A stretch of 64,000 bases of DNA from Holzapfeliella floricola DSM 23037 = JCM 16512 (GCF_001436605.1 NZ_AYZL01000006.1:124001-188000); one strand, 5' to 3'; positions 16,207 through 24,134 are shown, counted from the first letter of the stretch. Translations and numbers: made by a program. Notes: generated by a model from the sequence alone, not told the origin.

Positions 16207-16878
16207 ATCGAATTTAGTGAGAAAATCAAATATATCAGAAACTATCACAATCTAACTCAAGATCAACTTGCCAAAAAACTCAATGTTTCTCGTAAAACGA
16301 TTTCTGCTTGGGAAAATAATCGTGGAATTCCTGATTATTACTTAGTTAAAGCTATTGAAAGCATATTTAATATCCCAGAAAATCAATTAATGAACAAGAA
16401 ACAAAAAATCTTTTTAAATTCAAACGAATTGCAGTCTAAATTCAAAAAGAAAGTTAACTGGGCATTATATATTGAAATTATTTTTATATTTTTAGGCTAT
16501 TTAACGTTGCTTAAAATTTACAATAATACAATTAATTCTTGCATACTTATATTGACCTCAATCTATCTAAATATCCAGCTCAACCGCTTCAGCCCAGATA
16601 ATTTTCAAAAGTCTTTGCACAAAAAGGCAGTACTTTATTTATTCACAATTAATCTTATATTAGGTAATTCTTCATTTGGTGTGTATTTATTCTCTTCAAC
16701 TTTATCAAATATAGAATTTGCCGCAGCATTCATGGCTTGGATTATTATTTCCTACATGCTAGCTCAAGCTATTGTTATTAGTTACCAATCTTTTTCTTTA
16801 ATAAAAACTGGCAAACCCTGGGCATCGTTCTCTGAAATACATAAATTTATCAAGTTTCAAAAAAATAAAAACCTTTAG
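16207..16878 (+). CDS. XRE-family regulator with membrane tail (4), apparent ATC start
   Basis: About 223 residues, paralogue of the gene just upstream. The HTH region (FSEKIKYIRNYHNLTQDQLAKKLNVSRKTISAWENNRGIPD) is nearly identical to it, whereas the membrane part (helices in ~80-210) has diverged. The frame is open through the HTH, but the first standard start is the internal ATG at 16390, after the DNA-binding domain. The conserved AAAGGAG plus 9 bases plus ATC at 16207 suggests an ATC start. If translation began only at 16390 the product would be a membrane protein without its HTH. It lies 14 bases after the first copy, so they are one operon. Confidence 0.65.
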   Translation: MEFSEKIKYIRNYHNLTQDQLAKKLNVSRKTISAWENNRGIPDYYLVKAIESIFNIPENQLMNKKQKIFLNSNELQSKFKKKVNWALYIEIIFIFLGYLTLLKIYNNTINSCILILTSIYLNIQLNRFSPDNFQKSLHKKAVLYLFTINLILGNSSFGVYLFSSTLSNIEFAAAFMAWIIISYMLAQAIVISYQSFSLIKTGKPWASFSEIHKFIKFQKNKNL

Positions 16879-16899
16879 ACTAAAGTCTAAAGGTTTTTT
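16867..16899. terminator. Bidirectional terminator
   Basis: Perfect stem AAAAACCTTTAGAC / GTCTAAAGGTTTTT with loop TAAA, between convergent genes. Confidence 0.85.
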
Positions 16900-17824
16900 A
16901 CTGATCATTTTTTACCATAGATTGTTTTATTAAATCGATAATATAAGGTAAATCAGTATGATTATTGAATGTCACTTCATAATCCCCATTCCCATATTTA
17001 CCAATATTTCGCATATCTCGGGCATAATCGAGTTTGTCATTTAATTGACCAAATTTCATATTCAAGAATAACTTTAATTGCTTCTTTTGAATGGTGATAT
17101 CACAAAAATCCTTATCATTAATCAAAAAAGCCAGATAAGTTTTATGAGCTTTGATTGAAATATTGGGATTCAAATCCAAAATTTCAGTTTTCAATTCCTG
17201 ATACAAGTCGTTTGTTTCATCTGAACCTTTCCTCAACATATCGGCTTCAGTATAGTTTTTCAATTCACTAATCTGTGTAAAGTTAACTGGCTCTTTAGTT
17301 AACATTGTTTGACTTTTAGCCACCTTTGCTGGCTTTGTTTTTTCAGTATAATCGAGTTGAATTTGACCATTCTCAAATTGCTTGATTTGATATAAATCAA
17401 TTGGTAACTCCGGATTATTCACTGCATCTAACTGATAATTCGTATACCCTTTGGTAATAAAGTTAATTTTAGTTTGTTCAAAATTGAATTCATCCACGCG
17501 TCTATGCGTGCCATGAACCTCGTTATATAGCAAAACAAAATCTGCTTTATGGTTGAGTAATGTATTCAAATAAGCATATCCCTGGTCAATCACACTATAT
17601 TTGGTATCGTTTTTATACTCAATAATCACAAAACTATTAGTTGTTTCATCAAAAGTAACTGTATCTAAGCGATAATGTTCCACGTGAAACTCAGTCGCCA
17701 AAAAAGTTAATCCCAGCAAAACTTCAGTATTTTCCTCGACTAAACGTTGAATTTCTTTTTCAACTTTAAATGGAATGGCTTTCAGGCGCGTTAGTTGATT
17801 ATTTTGAAATTGATAAAGTGACAT
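16898..17824 (-). CDS. DUF5655-type protein with PD-(D/E)XK-like N-terminal domain
   Basis: About 308 residues from the ATG at 17824 (MSLYQFQNNQL), which has AGGAG 6 bases upstream; a longer frame from 17872 lacks this. The N-terminal half looks like an endonuclease-type fold: LVEENTEVLLGLTFLATEF, then RLDTVTFDETTNSFVIIEYKND with a D...E-x-K pattern, as in DUF91/NucS-like proteins. The C-terminal ~120 residues (DLYQELKTEILDLNPNISIKAHKTYLAF ... YARDMRNIGKYGNGDYEVTF) match the DUF5655 pattern. Often found near mobile or defence genes; nuclease activity is not demonstrated. It lies downstream of the bacteriocin exporter gene, 67 bases away. Confidence 0.7.
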   Translation of the reverse strand: MSLYQFQNNQLTRLKAIPFKVEKEIQRLVEENTEVLLGLTFLATEFHVEHYRLDTVTFDETTNSFVIIEYKNDTKYSVIDQGYAYLNTLLNHKADFVLLYNEVHGTHRRVDEFNFEQTKINFITKGYTNYQLDAVNNPELPIDLYQIKQFENGQIQLDYTEKTKPAKVAKSQTMLTKEPVNFTQISELKNYTEADMLRKGSDETNDLYQELKTEILDLNPNISIKAHKTYLAFLINDKDFCDITIQKKQLKLFLNMKFGQLNDKLDYARDMRNIGKYGNGDYEVTFNNHTDLPYIIDLIKQSMVKNDQ

Positions 17825-17891
17825 ATTTACTCCTCTAAGTCTGTGTTCTACAACTATCTTAACTTTAATCAATCATAGATGTCACCTTTTT

Positions 17892-20039
17892 TTATATGTT
17901 ACATAATTGATGATACAGCTGTTCCTGCTTAATTAACTCACTGTGACTACCCTGTTCAACTAATTTTCCTTTATCTAAAACTAAAATTTGATCACATTTT
18001 TTAGCTACAGGTAAGTGATGTGAAATAAAAATAACTGTTTTTTGATTTAATGATAGCAAGTAGTCGGTAATTTCTTTTTCTATTAAAGCATCTAAACCAC
18101 TTGTTGCCTCATCTAGTATAAAAACATTAGATTTTTTGAGTAAAGCTCTAGCTATGGCCAACCTTTGCTTTTGTCCGCCAGATAAGTTAGAAGCCCCTTC
18201 TTCTAGCATCGTTCCTAGTTGCAATTCTTGTTGTTGAATAAAGTCACTTAGTTTAACTCTGTCACAAACTTCTTTAATTTCTTCTAAAGTCGGTATTACA
18301 TCTAAACCAAAGGTTAAGTTTTCTAGTATTGTTCCTCTAAAAAAGAAAGATTCTTGAGGAATATAAGTAACATGGTTTCTTAACTGGGAATTATTGATAT
18401 CTGAACTTTTATAATGGCCATAACTCACATTACCAGTTGAGGGTTCAAAAAAGTTAACTAAAATTTTTGCTAAAGTAGATTTCCCAGATCCACTAAGTCC
18501 AAGCAAAGCAACTTTACTTTTAGCCGCAATCTTAAAATTAATATTATCCAAAGTTTGAGTTCCCATTTTATAAGAGAATGAAACGTTGTTAATTGCGATA
18601 TCTTCATTAAATGCATCAGCTTCTACTTTTGTTTCATTATGACTTTGTTCACGTTCAATTGATAAAACTTCAGATAATCTTTCTGTAGCGACTTTTGCTG
18701 TTTGCAATTTTGCTTGTAAGTTTATGATATTCTGCAAAGGTTCTGTAAAGAAGACTAATAAAGCATTAAATGTAATTAGCTGTCCTAAGCTAATGGTAGT
18801 ATTCATCACATAATAGGAACCAATCCATAAAATTAGCACACTACTGATCAACTGTATTAATTGTTTGGAAGTTTGCTGTAGATTATTTAATTTATTGTTG
18901 TCGTATGATTTGTTCAAAGCTTTTTCAAACAATTCTGTAACTTTATCATCTACTACCTGTTCCCCGTTATAAGCTTTAATAGTCTCAACGCCATTAAACG
19001 CTTCAATAATATTAGAATTAAGTTCCGAACTAGCAGACATCTCTTCTTGATTTGCTCTATCTGATTTTTTAACAAAGGCTAATATGGCAACCATATAAAA
19101 AGGCAGTGTTCCTAAAGCAATCAAAAACAGAGTACTATTTTGAGCCAGTAGTGTTATCCCAATGATAATCACCATTCCCAAGTCTAAAATCATTGATAAA
19201 CTAATGTTGGCTAGTGCATCGATAATTTTATTAGCATCTAAAAACCTAGAAATGATATCTCCAGATTTTCTTGTATTAAAGAAGCTCATAGGGAGTCGTA
19301 GAACGTGCTTTAAATAGTCCAAAATGATAGTTAAACTCATTTTTTGACCTAGTTTAGTCATCAAAAGGTTACGCAAATATTCAAATACTGTCCTCACTAC
19401 ATAAATTGTAATCATACCTATCGAAATAATATTAAGTAAATTAATTTCTTGTCGAGGAACTAGAAAATCAATAATACTTTGAAAGTAATAAGAAGAAGCA
19501 ATTCCGAGCATCGTTATACAAATAGATAGGATAACGATTAAAGAGAGTAGTTTCTTTTGCTGCATAACTAAAGGCATAAATGAAGATAGGCGATATTTTT
19601 TTCGTTGTACAGGTTGATAGTCTTCATTGGGAGTAGCAAAAAGTAAAGTCCCTGTCCATTCTTGATTGAATTCCTCAATTGTTTTCTCTACTTTTCCTTG
19701 AGCAGGATCACCTATTATCAGTTTATTTTTCTTGATACCATAAATAACAACATAATGTGTATATTGATTATCAACAACTAGGTGTGCAATCAAAGGGAAT
19801 TTTAATTCATTATTTTGCCATACTGATTCATCAGCTTTAAAAGCATCACATTTAAAATTAAAAGCTTCTAGAGTCTTTTTCAATCCTAGAGCTGTTGTTC
19901 CCTCTAAATTTGTGCCAGATAATTCTCTTAGTTCAGAAAATGAGACGTCTGTTTGGTATGTTTTTAGAATCATTGCTAAACAGGCAACTCCACAATCTTT
20001 TTGTTCATGTTGTCTGATAAATGACTGGTTTTCTTTCAT
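17892..20039 (-). CDS. Bacteriocin ABC exporter with C39 peptidase domain
   Basis: A 715-residue LagD/ComA/EntT-type transporter. Residues ~8-140 form the C39 Cys peptidase that cuts double-glycine leaders: QHEQKDCGVACLAMILKTY (catalytic Cys), TALGLKKTL, THYVVIYGI (catalytic His), GDPAQG (Asp). Next come six membrane helices (~155-430) and an ATPase domain with Walker A GLSGSGKSTLAK, signature NLSGGQKQRLAIARALL and Walker B VFILDEAT. It should process and export the induction peptide (22151-22273) and bacteriocin precursors at 23656-23985. It is last in the operon after kinase and regulator genes. No LcnD/HlyD-like accessory gene follows, although most class II systems have one. Confidence 0.92.
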   Translation of the reverse strand: MKENQSFIRQHEQKDCGVACLAMILKTYQTDVSFSELRELSGTNLEGTTALGLKKTLEAFNFKCDAFKADESVWQNNELKFPLIAHLVVDNQYTHYVVIYGIKKNKLIIGDPAQGKVEKTIEEFNQEWTGTLLFATPNEDYQPVQRKKYRLSSFMPLVMQQKKLLSLIVILSICITMLGIASSYYFQSIIDFLVPRQEINLLNIISIGMITIYVVRTVFEYLRNLLMTKLGQKMSLTIILDYLKHVLRLPMSFFNTRKSGDIISRFLDANKIIDALANISLSMILDLGMVIIIGITLLAQNSTLFLIALGTLPFYMVAILAFVKKSDRANQEEMSASSELNSNIIEAFNGVETIKAYNGEQVVDDKVTELFEKALNKSYDNNKLNNLQQTSKQLIQLISSVLILWIGSYYVMNTTISLGQLITFNALLVFFTEPLQNIINLQAKLQTAKVATERLSEVLSIEREQSHNETKVEADAFNEDIAINNVSFSYKMGTQTLDNINFKIAAKSKVALLGLSGSGKSTLAKILVNFFEPSTGNVSYGHYKSSDINNSQLRNHVTYIPQESFFFRGTILENLTFGLDVIPTLEEIKEVCDRVKLSDFIQQQELQLGTMLEEGASNLSGGQKQRLAIARALLKKSNVFILDEATSGLDALIEKEITDYLLSLNQKTVIFISHHLPVAKKCDQILVLDKGKLVEQGSHSELIKQEQLYHQLCNI

Positions 20040-20088
20040 GTTTTTCTTCGTCCTCTAAGACCATAAAAAATAGGCGTTAGTTAGACAC

Positions 20089-20832
20089 CTATCGTTTCAT
20101 TGCATTTTTCAATTTTTTACTTTTTCCAATTGAATAATATCGTGTCATCCCATTTGTAAAAGTGATTTCTCTATCATGATGATTAACCGTTTCAATATTA
20201 TCTAAGTTAATTAAACATGATCGACTAATTTTGAACAGTTCAGGATGTTTAGCAGATACTTCAGATAATTTATCATAAAACTCATGTTGCTCGTCAATCG
20301 TATACAAAACGATTTTATGCGGAATAGTTGAGGTTTCAATTGATAAAATTTCATCTTTATTAATTGAAAAAGTCTGATTAGAAATAGAAAAATTAAAACT
20401 TTTATTTTTATCAGTATTGTATTTATCATTTCTTGCTTTTGCTAGAATTAAAAGCTCTAGAATTTCATCTCTAAAGACATCTAATGCTTGATCCTTGGCT
20501 ATAAATCCTAAAGGCTCAACTTTTCTTTGTAAAGTTAAAGGCATTAGCTCGTCATGAGTTGTGATAAAAATAATTTTTGCATCCACACATGACTGTCTAA
20601 TTTGAACAGCTAATTCAATCCCATTAACTGCGTGATTTAAGTCGATATCTAGCAAAAAAATACCATTTGAAACTTCGTTTTGTGATAAATAGTGCATAAC
20701 GTCATCGGGACTTTGTGTCGCCAATTTAATCTCAAAATTTCCTTCATGAAATAATAGATAATTCGTTATCGTCTTTTCAACTTGTTTTAACTGAACAGGA
20801 TTATCCTCACAGATTATAATTGGATAAGACAT
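20089..20832 (-). CDS. LytTR-type response regulator of the bacteriocin locus
   Basis: 247 residues. Receiver domain (~1-125): IIICEDNPVQLKQVE with the acidic pocket, GIFLLDIDLNHAVNGIELAVQIR with the phospho-acceptor Asp in LLDID, and FIAKDQ with the conserved Lys. C-terminal LytTR domain (~140-245): FSINKDEILSIETSTIPHKIVLYT, FKISRSCLINLDNIETV and MTRYYSIGKSKKLKNAM. This is the AgrA/PlnC/ComE class, which activates bacteriocin promoters by binding direct repeats. It sits 16 bases downstream of the kinase gene. Candidate binding repeats are described at 22324-22377 and 24097-24134. Confidence 0.92.
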   Translation of the reverse strand: MSYPIIICEDNPVQLKQVEKTITNYLLFHEGNFEIKLATQSPDDVMHYLSQNEVSNGIFLLDIDLNHAVNGIELAVQIRQSCVDAKIIFITTHDELMPLTLQRKVEPLGFIAKDQALDVFRDEILELLILAKARNDKYNTDKNKSFNFSISNQTFSINKDEILSIETSTIPHKIVLYTIDEQHEFYDKLSEVSAKHPELFKISRSCLINLDNIETVNHHDREITFTNGMTRYYSIGKSKKLKNAMKR

Positions 20833-20848
20833 ATCTCGTTCCCTTCTA

Positions 20849-22132
20849 TTAATTAACTAAAATTTTAATGTTTACTGAAAAAATATCTTTTTTCTTAGAA
20901 AAAGTTTTTAAAATATTAGGATGTTTTTGACTAATCTCTTCAATATTAACTAATCCTAATCCAGAATGTCCTGCTTTAGTCGAAACATTCGCTTGTCTTA
21001 ATGATTTCAAATCAATTGTATTAGCTACATAATTATTTCTTACCCAAAACTCTAATTGATTATCATCTTGATACAACATGATATCAATTCTTGGATGAGC
21101 GGTTTCTACGGCAGCTTCAATAGCATTATCTAAAACAATGCCAAACATTCTAACGCAATCAAATTGATCAATTGGCATCTTATCAACCACCATTTCACAT
21201 TCAAAATGACAAGCTATCTCTTTTTGTTTGGCTTTTGATAGTTTAGAAATAATCAAACTCTTCAAATAATCATTTTTAATATTTTGACAGTGTCTAAAGT
21301 CAACTTCTATTTTTTTGAAATAATTATCTGAGTATTGTTCTAAATCGGAAACAGTATTAATCAGTTCAGAACTACTATCATTTTCTGCTGAACCTTTTAA
21401 ACTCAATAACAAATTTTTATAATCATGCTTGAATTTAGCATTAACTTGTTCATCATATTCTAGCTCTTTTGTATACTCTTTTAGAACATCTAACTGTTTT
21501 TTTAAAAGTTGAAAATTATACTTTTTACGCCGATTATATGAAATAATTAAAAAAGCTAATACTGTAAAAATTGCCTGAACTATCAACAGAAAATTAATCA
21601 CCATTATAGATGTATCTAAAATATCAAAGAAATTACTTATAAAAATAGTGAGTCTGATAACTAGAAAAAAATATAAAAAAAGTGATGTTGATATTAGGTT
21701 ACTTTTTTTTAATCTATCAACAATTTTATATCTCTTTACTAGAAAAATAACTATTACTAACAGGAACACATTACTCCAAAATGATATTGGATAAAATGAA
21801 GTAATTTCTGAACTAAATACTTTCTCCACAAAATTTAATATAGATTCACAGAAATAATATGTTATTGTGCATATTATTTGCACGAATAATATGCTGCTTA
21901 ATACAAAAAAATCAAATTTATATCTTTTAAATATAAAATACGTAATGCATATAGTTAGGATATTAAATAAGTCAGAAACTATTAACAATATCATTATAGG
22001 TACCATTGAGAGTAGATATAAAATTATTTTTTTAGTATTAGTAACCGAATATAAAATAAAAAAAAGGACTATAATCTGTAGTATAGTTAAAAGCGAAAAA
22101 TGTAATAGGTATATTTTTGTATCTACAACCAT
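20849..22132 (-). CDS. Peptide-sensing histidine kinase (HPK10/AgrC-ComD type)
   Basis: 427 residues. The first ~200 are six to seven hydrophobic helices, the sensor of peptide pheromone kinases. The cytoplasmic part has the HPK10 features: FKHDYKNLLLSLKG with the phospho-His (~residue 240), DNAIEAAVETAHPRI as the N-box and GHSGLGLVNIEEIS as the G-box. It is 18 bases downstream of the induction peptide gene and upstream of the LytTR regulator, so peptide, kinase, regulator and exporter form one operon in the classical three-component order. ATG at 22132. Confidence 0.92.
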   Translation of the reverse strand: MVVDTKIYLLHFSLLTILQIIVLFFILYSVTNTKKIILYLLSMVPIMILLIVSDLFNILTICITYFIFKRYKFDFFVLSSILFVQIICTITYYFCESILNFVEKVFSSEITSFYPISFWSNVFLLVIVIFLVKRYKIVDRLKKSNLISTSLFLYFFLVIRLTIFISNFFDILDTSIMVINFLLIVQAIFTVLAFLIISYNRRKKYNFQLLKKQLDVLKEYTKELEYDEQVNAKFKHDYKNLLLSLKGSAENDSSSELINTVSDLEQYSDNYFKKIEVDFRHCQNIKNDYLKSLIISKLSKAKQKEIACHFECEMVVDKMPIDQFDCVRMFGIVLDNAIEAAVETAHPRIDIMLYQDDNQLEFWVRNNYVANTIDLKSLRQANVSTKAGHSGLGLVNIEEISQKHPNILKTFSKKKDIFSVNIKILVN

Positions 22133-22150
22133 ATAATTTACCTATCTAAG

Positions 22151-22273
22151 TTAACATCTAGTAAATAATGAAAAAATACATTGCAGTGGATCTGTTTTTG
22201 AACGTCCACGCATAAAATCACCAGTACTTCCCCCTCTGATTTTGAATAATTTTTTATCTGATAATTTTTTCAT
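22151..22273 (-). CDS. Double-glycine induction peptide precursor (EntF/CbaX-like pheromone)
   Basis: A 40-codon gene decoded by hand. Leader MKKLSDKKLFKIRGG ends in Gly-Gly, the C39 cleavage site. The mature part is 25 residues: STGDFMRGRSKTD, then PLQCIFSLFTRC. The ending C-x-F-S-[LF]-F-x-x-C is the mark of the induction factors of enterocin (EntF) and carnobacteriocin (CbaX) systems, where two Cys form a ring. ATG preceded by AAGGAG at 7 bases. The position directly in front of the kinase gene supports a pheromone role. The alternative, a bacteriocin, is less likely because of length, charge and position. Confidence 0.88.
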   Translation of the reverse strand: MKKLSDKKLFKIRGGSTGDFMRGRSKTDPLQCIFSLFTRC

Positions 22274-22323
22274 ACATTTTCTCCTTATTAATAAGTATTT
22301 TTAATAACTGTTATTATTTTAAC

Positions 22324-22377
22324 ACAAACAAAATGTTTCGTTGTTTAGGATATCAAAAGAGACAAACAAGATGTTTC
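22324..22377 (-). promoter_or_regulatory. Direct repeats upstream of the induction peptide gene
   Basis: Two copies of a 16-bp sequence, ACAAACAA-[A/G]-ATGTTTC on plus (22324-22339 and 22362-22377), i.e. GAAACATYTTGTTTGT on the transcribed minus strand, with a 38-bp period. The copy nearer the gene is directly upstream of an AT-rich -10 region (extended -10 like TGTGTTAAAAT). They are candidate sites for the LytTR regulator. The 38-bp period is unusual for this class, where about 21 bp is usual. Confidence 0.5.
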
Positions 22378-22425
22378 AGTTTTTTATTTTTCGTTATCAA
22401 AAATTCTTATATGATATAAACAAAA

Positions 22426-23403
22426 AAGGTGAACCAAAAATCCAAACTTAAAGAGATCTTTTTTATGATCAAATTTATAAAAGTCGTCACAGAGTATTTA
22501 GCAACTAGTCTGTGTCCGTCAATATCATATTGCTAAACCGAGCACTATTTTTAAATCGGTTAATCGATGCCAAAGTTATGGTATGGCTAGCTTATATGTT
22601 CAAAAGCCAAATACCAAAAACTATTCTTTGAATTTAAACGACAGGTATTAAACTTTCAAAAAAGCCATCAATTATCCTATCCTGAGCAACTGTATATTTC
22701 AATTTTCCGACTGCTAACACGATTTATAACTGGCGAAAACAATGGGAATTATATGGGCCCACCAGGTTTACAGTCACGTCCTGGTCGCTCTAAAAGTCAA
22801 ATGAACTCTCAAGATTCGCATTACTTTATTAAATATCACTATGAAAGAATCAAACATCACACCACTTTGACTATCAAAGGTACGAAAAAAATCAATTCAA
22901 CAGTTACCTGAGTATTCAACTCGATTTATTTTGCATACCGTTGGCCTAATTAAAAGCATATATTATTATCACTTAAACTAAGATAAACAAAAAGATGAGC
23001 GATTGCTCAATCAAATTAAATTAATTAAGCAGGCTCATCCTAACTATAGTTTTATCGGCGTCTCAAATGAAGGGACTAGACGATAATCACAGACGCGTTC
23101 AGCGTATCATTCAGGTCAATCACTTACAAGCGAGGTCTCACAACAAGATAAAACAATTCTTATCGTGGTCAGTTAGAAAAATCGCTAAGAATCAGTTTAA
23201 GCATCGTTTTGATGCTCAAAAGCCTTATCAAAAACTCATAGCAGATGTCAGTGAATTTAGATATGGCAAAGCTGATATTAAGCAGTGTGTTTATCTATCG
23301 CCAGTATTAGATTTATATTATCGATAAGTTTTAGATTATAAAATTAGTTCTCATCTGACTTTGAAGTTTACTTTAAAACCGATTCAAAGATTAATTTGAA
23401 TAC
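22426..23403 (+). mobile_element. Decayed copy of the IS3-family element
   Basis: The stretch aligns along its length with the IS at 24602-25986: the left start (CCAAAAATCCAAACTTAAAG), the first transposase ATG context, GATTTATAACTGGCGAAAAC, the LPEYSTRF region, and RRFDAQKPYQKL-like residues near 23200 (here KHRFDAQKPYQKLIADVSEFRYG). It has internal deletions, several stops and frameshifts and no right end; similarity fades near 23403, after the first catalytic Asp region. The outer ~20 bp of the left inverted repeat are lost. It is a non-functional pseudogene remnant, in the same orientation as the other copy. Confidence 0.8.
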
Positions 23404-23496
23404 TAGTCATCACGAAAATAAAAATTATAAATATTTTAAATAACTAATTTTTATTTTCATGCAAGAAATCAATAATTTGATGTTCAAATCACTAAA

Positions 23497-23652
23497 TTAC
23501 ATTAGACCATTGATTAAACTTCTTCCGAAATCTTTACCAGTATTATAAATACTAACAAAAGTTGACGGATACGCCAATAAAAGTATGAAAGCCACTAAAG
23601 CTAAACCAACTTTAGTTAATGTTGATTTATTATCAATGATAAATTCAATCAT
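23497..23652 (-). CDS. Leaderless one-helix protein with bacteriocin-like C-terminus (peptide C)
   Basis: 51 residues decoded by hand: N-terminus MIEFIIDNKSTLTK, a hydrophobic helix (VGLALVAFILLLAY), then PSTFVSIYNTGKDFGRS and LINGLM. The tail copies the core of peptide A (IYNTGRDFGRS): 12 of 19 aligned residues are identical and the DNA is also similar. There is no Gly-Gly leader. The ATG begins 3 bases after the stop of peptide B, with AGGGG inside the end of that gene, so it is translationally coupled. Plausible roles are a dedicated immunity protein that mimics the bacteriocin, or a membrane-anchored accessory peptide. No known family recognised. Confidence 0.72.
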   Translation of the reverse strand: MIEFIIDNKSTLTKVGLALVAFILLLAYPSTFVSIYNTGKDFGRSLINGLM

Positions 23653-23655
23653 AAT

Positions 23656-23820
23656 TTAACGATTACCCCTTTGTCTTGCATATTCATCAAAACCACCAGC
23701 AATTGCACCAGCAGCAAATGGAAGTCCAACTCCAACCAAAACTGCAGGCCAAAAACCTCCATTAATTTCTTGTAACTTATCATCACTTAACTCAAACTCA
23801 ATACCATTTCTATTTTTCAT
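23656..23820 (-). CDS. Class II bacteriocin precursor, double-glycine type (peptide B)
   Basis: 54 residues decoded by hand. Leader MKNRNGIEFELSDDKL + QEINGG is a textbook double-glycine leader (LSxxxLQxIxGG). The mature part is 32 residues: FWPAVLVGVGLPFAAGAIAG, then GFDEYARQRGNR. It has a hydrophobic centre with small residues and a GxxxG motif (GAIAG) plus a charged tail, as in peptides of two-component class IIb bacteriocins. AGGAGG lies 9 bases before the ATG. It follows peptide A by 18 bases, and both should be cut and exported by the C39 transporter. Confidence 0.82.
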   Translation of the reverse strand: MKNRNGIEFELSDDKLQEINGGFWPAVLVGVGLPFAAGAIAGGFDEYARQRGNR

Positions 23821-23838
23821 TTCTCTATACCTCCTATA

Positions 23839-23985
23839 TTAAGACATTACGCCTCTGACAACACTTCTTCCAAAATCTCTTCCAGTATTGTAAATTGTAC
23901 TCCATGTATTACCAATAAAATCAAAAAGGCCTCCGCCATTAATTTTTTCTAATTCTGCATTAGATAAACAAATCATTTTCTCCAT
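23839..23985 (-). CDS. Class II bacteriocin precursor, double-glycine type (peptide A)
   Basis: 48 residues decoded by hand. Leader MEKMICLSNAELEKINGG (18 residues) ends in Gly-Gly. The mature part is 30 residues: GLFDFIGNTWS, then TIYNTGRDFGRSVVRGVMS. It is cationic and amphipathic with a GxxxG motif (GRDFG). Together with peptide B it forms a likely two-peptide (class IIb) pair. AAGGAG is 7 bases before the ATG. It is the first gene after the regulated promoter near 24071-24134. The DNA encoding its tail is related to the tail of peptide C. Antimicrobial activity is inferred from architecture and locus. Confidence 0.8.
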   Translation of the reverse strand: MEKMICLSNAELEKINGGGLFDFIGNTWSTIYNTGRDFGRSVVRGVMS

Positions 23986-24070
23986 ATTTTATCTCCTTTT
24001 TTATTATGATAAATCTAATATAAACCAGTAATCAAACTAATATCAAAATTACTCACCAATTAGTAGAATT

Positions 24071-24134
24071 ATTATAATCAACACTACTTGTTGAAGAAAA
24101 GTTTCATGAAACTCCAATTAATTATCATGAAAAC
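24071..24134 (-). promoter_or_regulatory. Promoter and direct repeats for the bacteriocin genes
   Basis: Minus strand: TATAAT at 24071-24076 and no good -35 (TTTCTT). Upstream is GTTTCATGAAAC, a perfect 12-bp palindrome at 24101-24112. A second CATGAAA at 24126-24132 repeats the one at 24105-24111 with a 21-bp period, the spacing used by PlnC/AgrA-type regulators. The minus-strand string GAAACTTTTCTTC (24097-24109 region) also resembles the GAAACATYTTGTT repeats before the induction peptide. A transcript from here has a ~80-base leader before peptide A. Confidence 0.5.

Noticed and set aside
21867-22136. 89-codon plus-strand frame opposite the histidine kinase
   Set aside because: It is the antisense shadow of the kinase membrane domain, with no ribosome site.
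23067-23327. Open frame of ~86 codons with transposase-like residues
   Set aside because: It is a fragment of the decayed IS (RFDAQKPYQKLIADVSEFRYG) without start signals; covered as part of the mobile element remnant.
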